The notes under the pieces: model-generated
Database searches by the model: none
What the model was told of the DNA's origin: nothing
Seen by the model: only the letters and a program-made list of their open reading frames with translations
Made by a program: the position numbers and the translations under genes
Assembly (NCBI GenBank): GCA_933207985.1
Contig: OW240914.1
Coordinates: 209,269,777-209,333,776 of the forward strand
Direction: 5' to 3'
Source: Pelobates cultripes
Taxonomy: Eukaryota; Chordata; Amphibia; Anura; Pelobatidae
DNA length: 64,000 nt
Shown: piece after piece, positions 12,029 to 22,327 of the stretch
Position numbering within the stretch: position 1 is the first letter of the stretch
Layout: every line of letters starts with the position of its first letter

Positions 12029-12153
12029 TGCATGTATGTAGATTGTTAGTGGTGTTGCGTTTGTGGGGATTGTGTGTATGTTCATGTGTGGGCTATTCGC
12101 ATTATTTGTATGAGGGGAGGGTTATTCTGCAGGTCTGTGTATATCTACCAGTG
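12029..12153 (+). repeat. Unoccupied sister copy of the PLE target
   Basis: This 125-bp segment is nearly identical to 12618-12699 joined to 25473-25540, which are the two halves of hAT sequence now split by the PLE. It is intact across the insertion point (GCTATTCGCATTATTTG), so it shows the pre-insertion state. It lies about 115 bp outside the hAT left terminus, implying a local duplication of hAT interior sequence. Confidence 0.85.
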
Positions 12154-12699
12154 CAGCATGTATGTATAGCATGCATATTTAAGGGAAACAAACTACAAAT
12201 CCTGACAGAGAGACCCAAATTTAAATACGTTCTTCATGAGGACATCCAGCTTCAATTAAATTAGGAAAGCACCAGAGCAGGGCTAGGCAACCTTTTAGCA
12301 GCACTGTGCCGACATAGGATTGTGATGTCCCGTAGCGTGCCGGTCCTATTTTTTTAAATTGAGGTGTGTATGCTGCCGTATTCTGCTTGTGTTATTTATA
12401 CTGTAAATGCTTTGTATCGTTGTATTTGTGCATATATGAGCTATTATATTGTATATGTGCATTAGTAGTTTATGGTATTGTGTATGATACACATGAATGT
12501 GGGCAGTGTATGAGGGCTGCTTGTGGAATTGTGTGGGGGTGGATATGTCACATTGTGTGTTTGGTAGTGTGTGGGGGCTGTTTGGGGTTTTGCATGTGAG
12601 AGGCTGCATGTGGGATTGTGTGTATGTATGTAGATTGTTAGTGGTGTTGCGTTTGTGGGGATTGTGTGTATGTTCATGTGTGGGCTATTCACATTATTT

Positions 12700-14934
12700 A
12701 AAATAAAACATAAAAAAGGTAAAAGCGCACACTTAAAAAAGGAGGTTTTTACCTGACGTGTTATAAATAACTGGTAAGAGGTAACTCCTCCTTATATGCA
12801 ATATGTATATACACTGTGGATATTGCCTATACAGAAAATACAAACACAAAAGAAAACATAGTGTGGTCTGTATATAAAACACAGTAAGAAGGAAATTATG
12901 AGCTGAAATCACTCACACTTTTCTGAGCCTTTTAAAGTAGGCTCGGGACTTATGTAGCTTTATATGTCACTTTAAATGGGACATACGCATTCCTTCACTC
13001 TTCAGGCAAATCCTTCAATGTTCTCAGTAATCATCTGATGAGAAGTTGGAGTCAGGAGCCAGGAGTATCAGGATACATAAAAAACATTTATTTGTATAAA
13101 AACAAATAAAAACAAATAAAAGATATTGCACAACGCGTTTCAACCATAAAATGGTCTTCCTCAAGTGCTGTTCACGGTTACAATGAACCTGCTACTACAT
13201 ATATAGGGCTTCACATAAAGTAATAATTACAAACATTAGCTACACATGTAGCACTAATTAAATTGCAGTTACCTCATATGGTCCGAACCGGATGTGTACT
13301 GCCACCTCCAATATGGCTCCACATCCGGTTCGGAAATATACTCTGTCAATGCAATACATAATAAAACATTGCACAAAATATCACATAATAAATAAAATAT
13401 GCCGAAGTTCATCCTCCAATATGGTCAACCAACACGTTATACTCGAAACGTGGGTGACCTGATGTTTGAGGGTGCTCAAAATTCTGTCCGGTAAGTCCAA
13501 CGCGTCACTTGCGGTGACGCGCATATTGAAGAAAGCAGTCCGTCGCGTCACTTCCGGTTTCGCGAAGAGGGGGATCGGCAGTGTCCATTCTCAGTTTCCG
13601 TACTGAGGAAGATGCTAATGTACTGTAAGGCTAGGATAGCCATCTTTAGAATGGGCAGTTTATTCATGTCCTCACCAAACACAAGTACATTATATATATC
13701 AAAAGAAAAAGAAAAAAATATAAAAATGGGTATTAATAATTATATAAAACATCCATTATTATATAGAAAACATATTTAATACAATTTCAAGTGCTGTCTA
13801 AAGACCTTAATACCCACATAAAGTGCAACAAATAAAGTGCTCTTAAAAGTATAGATATAAAAAGTTTAAGTGACTAAAAAGAAAAACAGTTGTTCAGCAG
13901 ATAATATATCCCTAAAAAAAGGGTAAAAACAATACATATTTTAACTACTTTCCTTAACTCTGTCCCCATCCACTTACTGGCTTATAAAAGTTTATTGATT
14001 TCAAAATCAATATTTAGACCTCTTGGGATTAAAGTACGTAGTTCGAAAATCCACTTGGATTCTTTAAAACCAAGAGCTCTAGATATATCTCCCCCTCTCC
14101 AATTCCTGGTCACTTTTTCAATAGCAAAAAAACTTAAAGAGCTAGGGTCTGAATTATGATGTTGTAAAAAATGTCTAGATACACTATGATTAGGAAAACC
14201 TTTTTTGATGTTTCTCAAATGTTCATTAATTCTAATCTTAAACTGACGTGAAGTTTTTCCCACATATTGGTATCCACAATTACACTGTAAAAGATAGATA
14301 ACATAAGTGGAGTGACACGTAATTAAAGATTTAATATGATACTCCCTCTTAGTAACTGAAGAATAGAAATTTTCAACTTTTTTATTTGTTCTTAAAGTAT
14401 TGCAACAAGCCTGGCAAGATCCACAATAAAAAAAAACCTTTTGTTCTAATATCCAATCACTTAAAAAGTTTTTTCTAGGGGCTTCTGTCTTAATAAAACT
14501 AGATGTCAACATTTGTTTTAGATTTTTGGCACCCCTGAATATAAATTTGGGTTTATTTCCTATATATTGTTGGATATCCTCTTCATTCTGTAAGATGTGC
14601 CACTTCTTATTTATAATTTTTTTGATAGCACCAATGTTGCTAGAAAAATTGAAAATAAAAGGAATCTGTTTATTTTGTTGGCCTAAATCCTCTTTCTTTT
14701 TGTATTGTAGCAGAGGAATCCTATCCATTACTCCTACTTGCTCTATCTTTTCTTGTAACTCATCTTCTCCATACCCTTTCTGTATCAGTTGATCTTTGCG
14801 AAATGTCGCTTGGGTAATATAATCCTCTTTTTTGGTACAATTTCTACGTATCCTTAGAAATTGCCCTTTAGGTATGTTGTTTAACCACGGGCGATGATGA
14901 CAACTGTCTAGTTCAATGAAACTGTTGACATCGA
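12700..14934 (-). mobile_element. 5'-truncated inverted PLE copy
   Basis: Read on the minus strand, this segment holds the linker and GIY-YIG end of the PLE followed by its 3' non-coding region. It starts abruptly within the coding sequence, at the point equivalent to base 17476 of the plus copy. The non-coding part carries a hammerhead-like motif (13128-13165). It also keeps a hairpin near 13288-13340 whose central 36 bp are missing from the right arm. Confidence 0.85.
13128..13165 (-). ncRNA. Hammerhead-ribozyme-like motif, left arm
   Basis: On the minus strand it reads TTGAGGA, then a short stem (GACCA/TGGTT around a small loop), then GAAAC. This matches the hammerhead core CUGANGA-stem II-GAAA except for C-to-U at the first core position, which would be expected to abolish cleavage. 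PLEs are known to carry hammerhead motifs in their terminal repeats. Outer stems were not modelled. Confidence 0.45.
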
Positions 14935-14980
14935 CTTGGTTATAGCAGCACCTTCTATTTACTTTATCCTCTAGCGCCAT
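13982..14980 (-). CDS. PLE C-terminal protein, GIY-YIG endonuclease fragment (332 aa)
   Basis: An uninterrupted open frame encodes the region downstream of the PLE reverse transcriptase palm. Residues 15-185 are the linker, followed by a Cys cluster CGSCQACC (186-193). A GIY-YIG-type nuclease follows: YVIYLLQC (226-233), GYQYVGKT (236-243), a basic helix ending KIRINEH (248-254), and KWIFELRTLIPRGLN near 309-323, the usual PLE C-terminal block. In PLEs this nuclease nicks target DNA. The first 14 residues (MALEDKVNRRCCYN) come from antisense 5' sequence of the neighbouring full copy, so the ATG was gained at the inversion junction. The stop found at the equivalent of 17927 in the plus copy is a Glu codon here. 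Expression is unknown, and it lacks the RT domain. Confidence 0.8.
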   Translation of the reverse strand: MALEDKVNRRCCYNQVDVNSFIELDSCHHRPWLNNIPKGQFLRIRRNCTKKEDYITQATFRKDQLIQKGYGEDELQEKIEQVGVMDRIPLLQYKKKEDLGQQNKQIPFIFNFSSNIGAIKKIINKKWHILQNEEDIQQYIGNKPKFIFRGAKNLKQMLTSSFIKTEAPRKNFLSDWILEQKVFFYCGSCQACCNTLRTNKKVENFYSSVTKREYHIKSLITCHSTYVIYLLQCNCGYQYVGKTSRQFKIRINEHLRNIKKGFPNHSVSRHFLQHHNSDPSSLSFFAIEKVTRNWRGGDISRALGFKESKWIFELRTLIPRGLNIDFEINKLL

Positions 14981-15043
14981 TTTCTATATTTTTTTCCTTG
15001 CTATTTGTTTTTCACCGCTTTATAGTTAAGGCTGCTGAGGAGT

Positions 15044-16129
15044 ATGTCAATATTTGAACAAAGACATAATTGGTGCAAATTAGCACAAGAAAAATTCGGG
15101 AAGGAAGATCAGACTATAAAACCTAAAATTATTCTAAGTGATAACTTAGATGAAAGTATGTTCCAACTAGAAAAATTACTCATACGAGAGTTAAAAATTA
15201 AATGGGAGATCTTCACTCTTGAGAAATATCTTGAGAAACAAATTACCCCAAGGGGACTTAGGTTCACTAAATTCCCTACATTTAATAGGGAGAAAGAGAG
15301 TTTTATTAAAAAGTGGACCTCTGCCCTTGAATCATTTTCAATAACTATGATCAATATCATTGTTGCAGAGAGAAGGGATGACTTACAAGAAATTGATGAA
15401 TCGATTAGGGAAATAAAAGTAAGATTAGAACCCTTTGTAGGGACCAAAGATTTTGAGAGTCTTTCAGAGAGGATTAGTAATAAATTGGATAAAATCGAAA
15501 AAGGTCTTATCTTTAATAAGAAAAAGAAATTTAACAGAGACCTTGAAGACTATGCCAATAATAGGGTTAGAGTAGTACCCAATTCTAAAAATAGAGATTA
15601 TCAACACAGATCAAAAGAAAGATCTAGAAATCAAATATTTAGGAATCAAACATCAACTGAATATGGGAACAAATATACCCGCCAGTACCCTCAAGATTCT
15701 AATAACTTTAGCTCTAGAAAAAGGGAGTCTCTGTCCTTAATAGAAGATAATTATGGACCCAAAAAAATGGGTTCTTATTCTCAACAGGATAGATTTTATA
15801 GATCCAGAAGGACTTTACAACCAGAATTATCTAAAATCAATTATTCTAAAGTCAATCCCTCCTCTCAGAGACAGGATAGATATGGGGAAAAAGACTTTAT
15901 TAATAACAGGAGAAAAAGCCCAAGTAGAGTAGATTCCCCACGGATACCTACAAGAAATAGGTTGGAGGCCCTAAGAACAGACCCTGGAGAAGATGTTTTT
16001 TTAGGAAACAGAATGGGGAGAAAGACCCCGGTGAAAGAAACCCCAAGGAAAAGGATAAGAAAATCAGAAGAGGAAAGAGAGGAGGGAGAGAGTATGCCAG
16101 GAAAAAGGAGGTTAAAGGAGATGAGATAA
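15044..16129 (+). CDS. PLE ORF1, putative coiled-coil/basic protein (361 aa)
   Basis: This intact open frame lies upstream of the PLE reverse transcriptase. Residues 1-100 include KIKWEIFTLEKYL and ITPRGLRFTKFPTF. Residues 101-155 are rich in charged heptad-like segments and probably form a helix or coiled coil. Residues 156-361 are strongly basic and polar (Arg, Lys, Ser, Asn, Gln), suggesting nucleic-acid binding. I do not recognise a named domain. A two-part layout of helical N-terminus and basic tail resembles retroelement ORF1/Gag-like proteins, which would give a role in RNP assembly; that is inference. It stays open while ORF2 downstream has decayed. Its last 168 nt overlap the ORF2 frame, which is -1 relative to it. 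ATG chosen as the first in-frame start after the junction. Confidence 0.7.
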   Translation: MSIFEQRHNWCKLAQEKFGKEDQTIKPKIILSDNLDESMFQLEKLLIRELKIKWEIFTLEKYLEKQITPRGLRFTKFPTFNREKESFIKKWTSALESFSITMINIIVAERRDDLQEIDESIREIKVRLEPFVGTKDFESLSERISNKLDKIEKGLIFNKKKKFNRDLEDYANNRVRVVPNSKNRDYQHRSKERSRNQIFRNQTSTEYGNKYTRQYPQDSNNFSSRKRESLSLIEDNYGPKKMGSYSQQDRFYRSRRTLQPELSKINYSKVNPSSQRQDRYGEKDFINNRRKSPSRVDSPRIPTRNRLEALRTDPGEDVFLGNRMGRKTPVKETPRKRIRKSEEEREEGESMPGKRRLKEMR

Positions 16130-18430
16130 GGATTTTTAATTTATCCAATCGAGTTCTTTTACCAATAGAAAAAATAATTCTGTCAAAAAGTTTTAAATTT
16201 GTACCTAGTTGTTCAGCAAATAAGTTCGATATATTTTTGGATCTTAATCGTTATACTAGGAAATTATGTTTAAAATTTTTTTTTAATAAACAAAACTCGA
16301 TAAGGTTGGATGAAACTGTTAATACTGTTCCAACAAGTGAGGGGCTAGAAATTATACATTCGTATTTAAAGAAAAAATCAGATTTTTGTCCTACTTTTCT
16401 CAAGAAAGATACTATTAGGGTCTTTGAGAATTCATGTTTGGACGATATCCACAATATTAAGCCTCTGACAAAATTTGAACAAAATATTAGCTTTCAAGAG
16501 AGAAAAGCTATAGATTCAATCAAAAAAAATACATCAATCGTTGTGAAACCAGCAGACAAGGGGGGTAGTTATTCTTGATAAACATTGGTACATTAAAGAG
16601 ATACATAGACAATTGGAAGATATAACTACATATGTGAAACTAAAAAAGGATCCTTTAGAAGAAATTAAAAGTAAACTTAAAACTTTTTTGGAGAAAGGTC
16701 TAGAGGACAATATTCTCAATAAAAAGGAGTTTTCTTTTTTATTTCCAGAATATCCTAGACTTCCTGTTATATACATATTGCCAAAAATTCACAAAGATTT
16801 GAACAATCCCCCAGGACGTCCTATTGTCTCTGGGATTAACTCAATTTTGTCCGCCTTGTCCCAATATACAGATTATCATCTGCAACCCCTAGTGAGAAAT
16901 ACTCCGGCTTTTTTACAAGATTCAATGAGTCTACTTAATATTTTAAATGATTTTGGTTGGCAAGATGATTATTTACTTGCCACATGTGATGTATCAAGTC
17001 TCTATACTATTATTCAGCATGAAAAGGGATGTGAAGCTGTTGATTTTTATCTTAAAGCATCAGAAAAATATGGAGAATCACAGAGAAACTTTATTTTAGA
17101 AGGAATACGTATGATCCTACACAACAATTATTTTTGGTTTGAGGAGGAATTTTTTATGCAAATAAGAGGCACGGCTATGGGGACCAAGTTTGCGCCAAGT
17201 TATGCCAATTTATTCATGGCTTTTTGGGAACAGTCTTTTGTGTCTCAGGGACATGAATTTGGCGCAAACTTGGTCCTCTAAAGAAGGTATATAGACGATA
17301 TTTTTATTATTTGGAAAGGGTCGGAAGAAACCTTCCTCCAGTTTTTTACGTATCTTAATCATAATAATTGGGGAATTACACTCACGAAAAATGTGAGTAA
17401 ATATAGCATTGATTTTTTAGACCTCAATATTTTCATTCAGGATTAATCTTTGATGACTAAGACCTTTTTTAAAAAAGTCGATGTCAACAGTTTCATTGAA
17501 CTAGACAGTTGTCATCATCGCCCGTCGTTAAACAACATACCTAAAGGGCAATTTCTAAGGATACGTAGAAATTGTACCAAAAAAGAGGATTATATTACCC
17601 AAGCGACATTTCTCAAAGATCAACTGATACAGAAAGGGTATGGAGAAGATGAGTTACAAGAAAAGATAGAGCAAGTAGGAGTAATGGATAGGATTCCTCT
17701 GCTACAATACAAAAAGAAAGAGGATTTAGGCCAACAAAATAAACAGATTCCTTTTATTTTCAATTTTTCTAGCAACATTGGTGCTATCAAAAAAATTATA
17801 AATAAGAAGTGGCACATCTTACAGAATGAAGAGGATATCCAACAATATATAGGAAATAAACCCAAATTTATATTCAGGGGTGCCAAAAATCTAAAACAAA
17901 TGTTGACATCTAGTTTTATTAAGACATAAGCCCCTAGAAAAAACTTTTTAAGTGATTGGATATTAGAACAAAAGGTTTTTTTTTATTGTGGATCTTGCCA
18001 GGCTTGTTGCAATACTTTAAGAACAAATAAAAAAGTTGAAAATTTCTATTCTTCAGTTACTAAGAGGGAGTATCATATTAAATCTTTAATTACGTGTCAC
18101 TCCACTTATGTTATCTATCTTTTACAGTGTAATTGTGGATACCAATATGTGGGAAAAACTTCACGTCAGTTTAAGATTAGAATTAATGAACATTTGAGAA
18201 ACATCAAAAAAGGTTTTCCTAATCATAGTGTATCTAGACATTTTTTACAACATCATAATTCAGACCCTAGCTCTTTAAGTTTTTTTGCTATTGAAAATGT
18301 GACCAGGAATTGGAGAGGGGGAGATATATCTAGAGCTCTTGGTTTTAAAGAATCCAAGTGGATTTTCGAACTATGTACTTTAATCCCAAGAGGTCTAAAT
18401 ATTGATTTTGATATCAATAAACTTTTATAA
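15962..18430 (+). pseudogene. PLE ORF2: reverse transcriptase plus GIY-YIG endonuclease, inactivated
   Basis: The frame opens after a stop near 15960, overlapping the end of ORF1 in the -1 frame. It contains IFNLSN (about 16132), then a block ending IVVKPADKGG (near 16560). A frameshift in a G-run at 16559-16565 shifts to the frame with VVILDKHWYIKEIHRQLED. RT motifs follow in order: LPKIHK, GRPIVSG, CDVSSLYT, GTAMGTKFAPSYANLFM (about 17167-17217) and catalytic YIDD (17288-17299). The GIY-YIG domain (YQYVGKT) lies near 18140. In-frame stops occur at 17279-17281, 17444-17446 and 17927-17929, so with the frameshift the copy has at least four lesions. PLE RTs copy RNA at nicked or telomere-like DNA ends. 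The short ORF antisense to it at 17620-17886 is a shadow. Confidence 0.9.
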
Positions 18431-19067
18431 GCCAGCAAGTGGATGGGGACAGAGTTAAGGAAAGTAGTTAAAATATGTATTGTTTTTACCCTTTTTTTAG
18501 GGATATATTATCTGCTGAACGACTGTGTTTCTTTTTAGTCACTTAAACTTTTTATATCTATACTTTTAAGAGCACTTTATTTGTTGCACTTTATGTGGGT
18601 ATTAAGGTGTTTTTAAGCAGCACTTGAAATTGTATTAAATATGTTTTCTATATAATAATGGATGTTTTATATAATTATTAATACCCATTTTTATATTTTT
18701 TTCTTTTTATTTTGATATATATATTGTACTTGTGTTTGGTGAGGACATGATTAAACTGCCCACTCTAAAGATGGCTATCCTAGCCTCACAGTACATTAGC
18801 ATCTTCCTCAGTACGGAAACTGAGAATGGACACTGCCGATCCCCCTCTTCGCGAAACCGGAAGTGACGCGACGGACTGCTTTCTTCAATATGCGCGTCAC
18901 CGGAAGTGACGCGACGGACTTACCGGACAGAATTTTGAGCACCCTCAAACATCAGGTCACCCACGTTTCGAGTATAACGTGTTGGTTGACCATATTGGAG
19001 GATGAACTTCGGCATATTTTATTTATTATGTGATATTTTGTGCAATGTTTTATTATGTATTGCATTG
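18431..19067 (+). repeat. PLE 3' region, proximal half of the right inverted arm
   Basis: Non-coding sequence that is the reverse complement of about 13385-13980 with small differences, including loss of a few bases in the GC-rich GTGACGCG segment near 18895. It ends at the CATTG target of the LTR element and resumes at 24762. Confidence 0.85.
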
Positions 19068-19602
19068 TGTAAAAAATGTAGATGAATGGATGTTAATGTA
19101 GACTCTTTCTTAATTTCTTCTTGTCTTCAGTTGATTGATATATATACGTCTTTTGTATATATATTCTTGGGCCAAATGCTCGCTACAATAATATATGTCT
19201 ATATTATTGAAAAGTAGTAATACGCAATCTGACTTACGGTTTCTTCAGGTTTATTCTTAGTTACAGATACATAAAACATAATATAGGATGTTACAGGATA
19301 ATGGACATTCAACAGCAGATGGTAATTGCTGGACTTCTGATGGGAGAGTTACATCGTTGTACAGAGCCAAGCCAAGAGTGAGACTAGACTGAGAGACCTC
19401 GTGTCCCTCTGTTACTATATAGAAGTGCTAATACTAACGTCAGCATATAACTCTAGCCATATAAGGACAAAAACCCCCACATCCACATTCCAGAGCTCTC
19501 GGACAAAGAAAGCCTTGTGACTTATTGATACCATCTGTTACTTATGTCAATCCACACATCCATATATAATCAATAGAAACATAGAATATGCAATATTCTA
19601 CA
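19068..19602 (-). repeat. 3' LTR (535 bp)
   Basis: Left-hand copy of the LTR, with TGTA...TACA ends. Adjacent on its right (19603-19618) the minus strand reads CATAAACAGAGGGAA, a plausible polypurine tract directly preceding the LTR. Confidence 0.9.
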
Positions 19603-19618
19603 TTCCCTCTGTTTATGG
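19603..19618 (-). promoter_or_regulatory. Probable polypurine tract
   Basis: The minus strand has the purine-rich stretch AACAGAGGGAA abutting the 3' LTR, the position where plus-strand DNA priming occurs in LTR elements. Confidence 0.6.
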
Positions 19619-22327
19619 TTTGTTTTAAAACCATAACACAATGTCACTAACCTGTCCATTCATACATCACTTGTATCACATTCATTGAGCATAGAACAAG
19701 ATGTAGTCACAACTTTCTATTATATGAGAGTTCTTAGAAGGTCGAGTTTCTATCCCTCATACTGCTTACTTTACTTCAAAATCCCTCTGTTTCAGCTATG
19801 TATTGATATCCATATCCATGTTACATCATAACTACTTGAACATAATATTTACATATATATAACAATAATAAATGAATAAAATTAAATATTTACAAATGTT
19901 GATCCAATAAACAATAAAGCAATCAGAAAGATCAACCTGCTCAGGTACAGTCATATCTTTGTAGATAACAAAATTAAGATGATAACTTTCTAGATAATAA
20001 CTGTGTATCACTATCATATTCCTACAGACACATATAGCATAGTATTTTCATTCTTAATACCTGATATTACTTGAGTACTAATACATGTATTACTATAATA
20101 TACGTCCAATTATATTTCCATGAATCATATGGTTTCTAGCAACCTTAAAATCTTTAGGTCATTTGTATTCATGAATTACATTCCTATACCATTAATACCA
20201 CCTAGTGATAATTGTATCAATACTTTACAATCATAGTATTTAATTTGTATATTCAGTAGGCTCTCACTAACTAAAATATACCAACACTAATAAGTCTCAT
20301 TCAAAGGATGTGTTATCAACCATGAAGTTCTATAATAATTCTTCAAATAATGTTCATTGTGTTGACAATACTTATTGTCCTAGAAATTCTTCACCCAGAA
20401 ATCTTTCTATCATAGATTTCTTTTTGTTCACATAATTATAATTTTGACTAAAATTCCACCTTGTAGTAACAAACTTTAAATTCAATAGAAACATAGTTTA
20501 CTCTAAAAGAACTTGGAAAGAACAATTTAAATTCATTAGCATCACTCTCTTCATTAGCATTGTGATGACTTATTAATGTAATACATCTTAAAAGCAGGAT
20601 TGTCCTAATGTTCTGACCAATCCATATTCCTTAGTACACTTCAACTGACTAAAATAAAATAAACAAAAATAAACTTGGGATCATACTGCCCAGAAACTCT
20701 TATTCCTAGTCTGTGTCTTACAAACTCAGGGAAATCTTAACAACGTATTCAATTCATTGGATATCACCATATCCAGAAACCTATTCTCCCTAGTCCATAC
20801 CTTTATAGACTTAGGTCAAATATAATTGTGTACTATGCTCTTTCAATTCAATTCAATTCCTCTTGGATCTCTGAACTCTTATATCCAAGGCTTTCTTAAT
20901 GTATACTATTACTTAATATTAATCAATATAAATTATCCTTCCTTAGTTTTCTTCCTTTTATTACCATTGTTTGTTTTACTTCAACTATATAAACAAATTA
21001 CTCATTATAGTTAATCTATGAAATACTATTGAACTCAATCTTTGTGGTATTAAGTAACCATGATCCTTATTTTATCGACTTCATATTTTATCTTCCTCTG
21101 ATACTTCTCATTCTATGTATAGGTAATAATGTAATAGTTCTCTTCATAATACCATCCATTAATAATTTTACTCCATGTGTTATATAGTTATAAGTAGTCT
21201 CTCTTGGTATTAATACTCATAACTGTTAAATAACTTTTCATTGTCTGTTTTCTTCATTAATATTTAGGAATATATATGTATGTTAGTGTCAATCTTTTAT
21301 TTCTTTGTAAGTCTGTTAATCTTCTGTATCGAATGAACGCTGTAGAATCTTCCATCACAGTTTGCAGATCAGATGAAAAGTCTCTTTCCAACAGTCGATG
21401 TCCAGTTGTCTGAAGGAATGCTTTCCTGATTTATTGCCACATGGATCACGCTTTACCTACATTAAAACAAATAACATGTGCAGCATCAATACAATGGCTT
21501 ACAATGTTTATATCTCATTATTATTACACAGTTTAACATTGAATCATATTGACTACACAAAACATACTCATATCTTCTCATGAGATCTACCATCTAGTGG
21601 TCATTACATTTATGCCATGTGATGTATAATCTTTAAATTTCCTTTATATTCAAATCTTTCTGAACATTTTATTAATCACACCTTTTTATTAATCATACCT
21701 TATTAATCATACCCCCCTTTAAACTGTTTAATAATCTGGAGGTATAACCTAATCACATATCAGATGTTACAACAAAATATTGTTTTCCACTATACTTTAG
21801 CAATAGCAGCCATTTTGTCTTAACACTGGCACCATTTTGTCACATGAAACAAACTACAAAAAACATATATTGTTTCCTACATCAAATGTATTTGTAAATC
21901 TAGGTTTTATTCTATCAAAACTTTTGTCTCATATATAATCAAAACATATGTATGTCCAGGCGTTGCAATATATAGTAATCCATTATCAGTCATGACATTA
22001 AAATCTCATTCTCATGAATTAAATCAAAGATTTTAAATCAACCTCAGAAGCAACAAGGAATATATCCATTGTTTTTTCTTCTGTAAAATGATTGGAGTTA
22101 CCGTATAATCGCATACACCCAATATAACATTGCATGTTCCTAACTGCTACATTAGTGTATTTCATTCTGCCATATTTGCAAACTTGATGTAAATTTTTAC
22201 TTTAATTAGTTAACCTAATACTTTCTTATAACACACATAAAACAATGAAAGACAGTACAGACTAACAATTCATTAAAACAACAAACTAACATAGATCTCT
22301 ATTCTTGTGCTGTTCTTAATTCTGGAA
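19619..22327 (-). other. AT-rich non-coding interior of the LTR element
   Basis: This is where protease, reverse transcriptase, RNase H and integrase should lie. I see no long open frame and no RT or integrase motif on either strand. The sequence is uniformly AT-rich without obvious homology to other parts of the window. It may be captured host or filler sequence, or decayed beyond recognition; the near-identical LTRs argue against long decay after this insertion. Confidence 0.7.

Noticed and set aside
14526..14792. 88-aa plus-strand ORF, also seen inverted at 17620-17886
   Set aside because: Antisense shadow of the PLE linker region. Its duplication follows from the inverted PLE copy.
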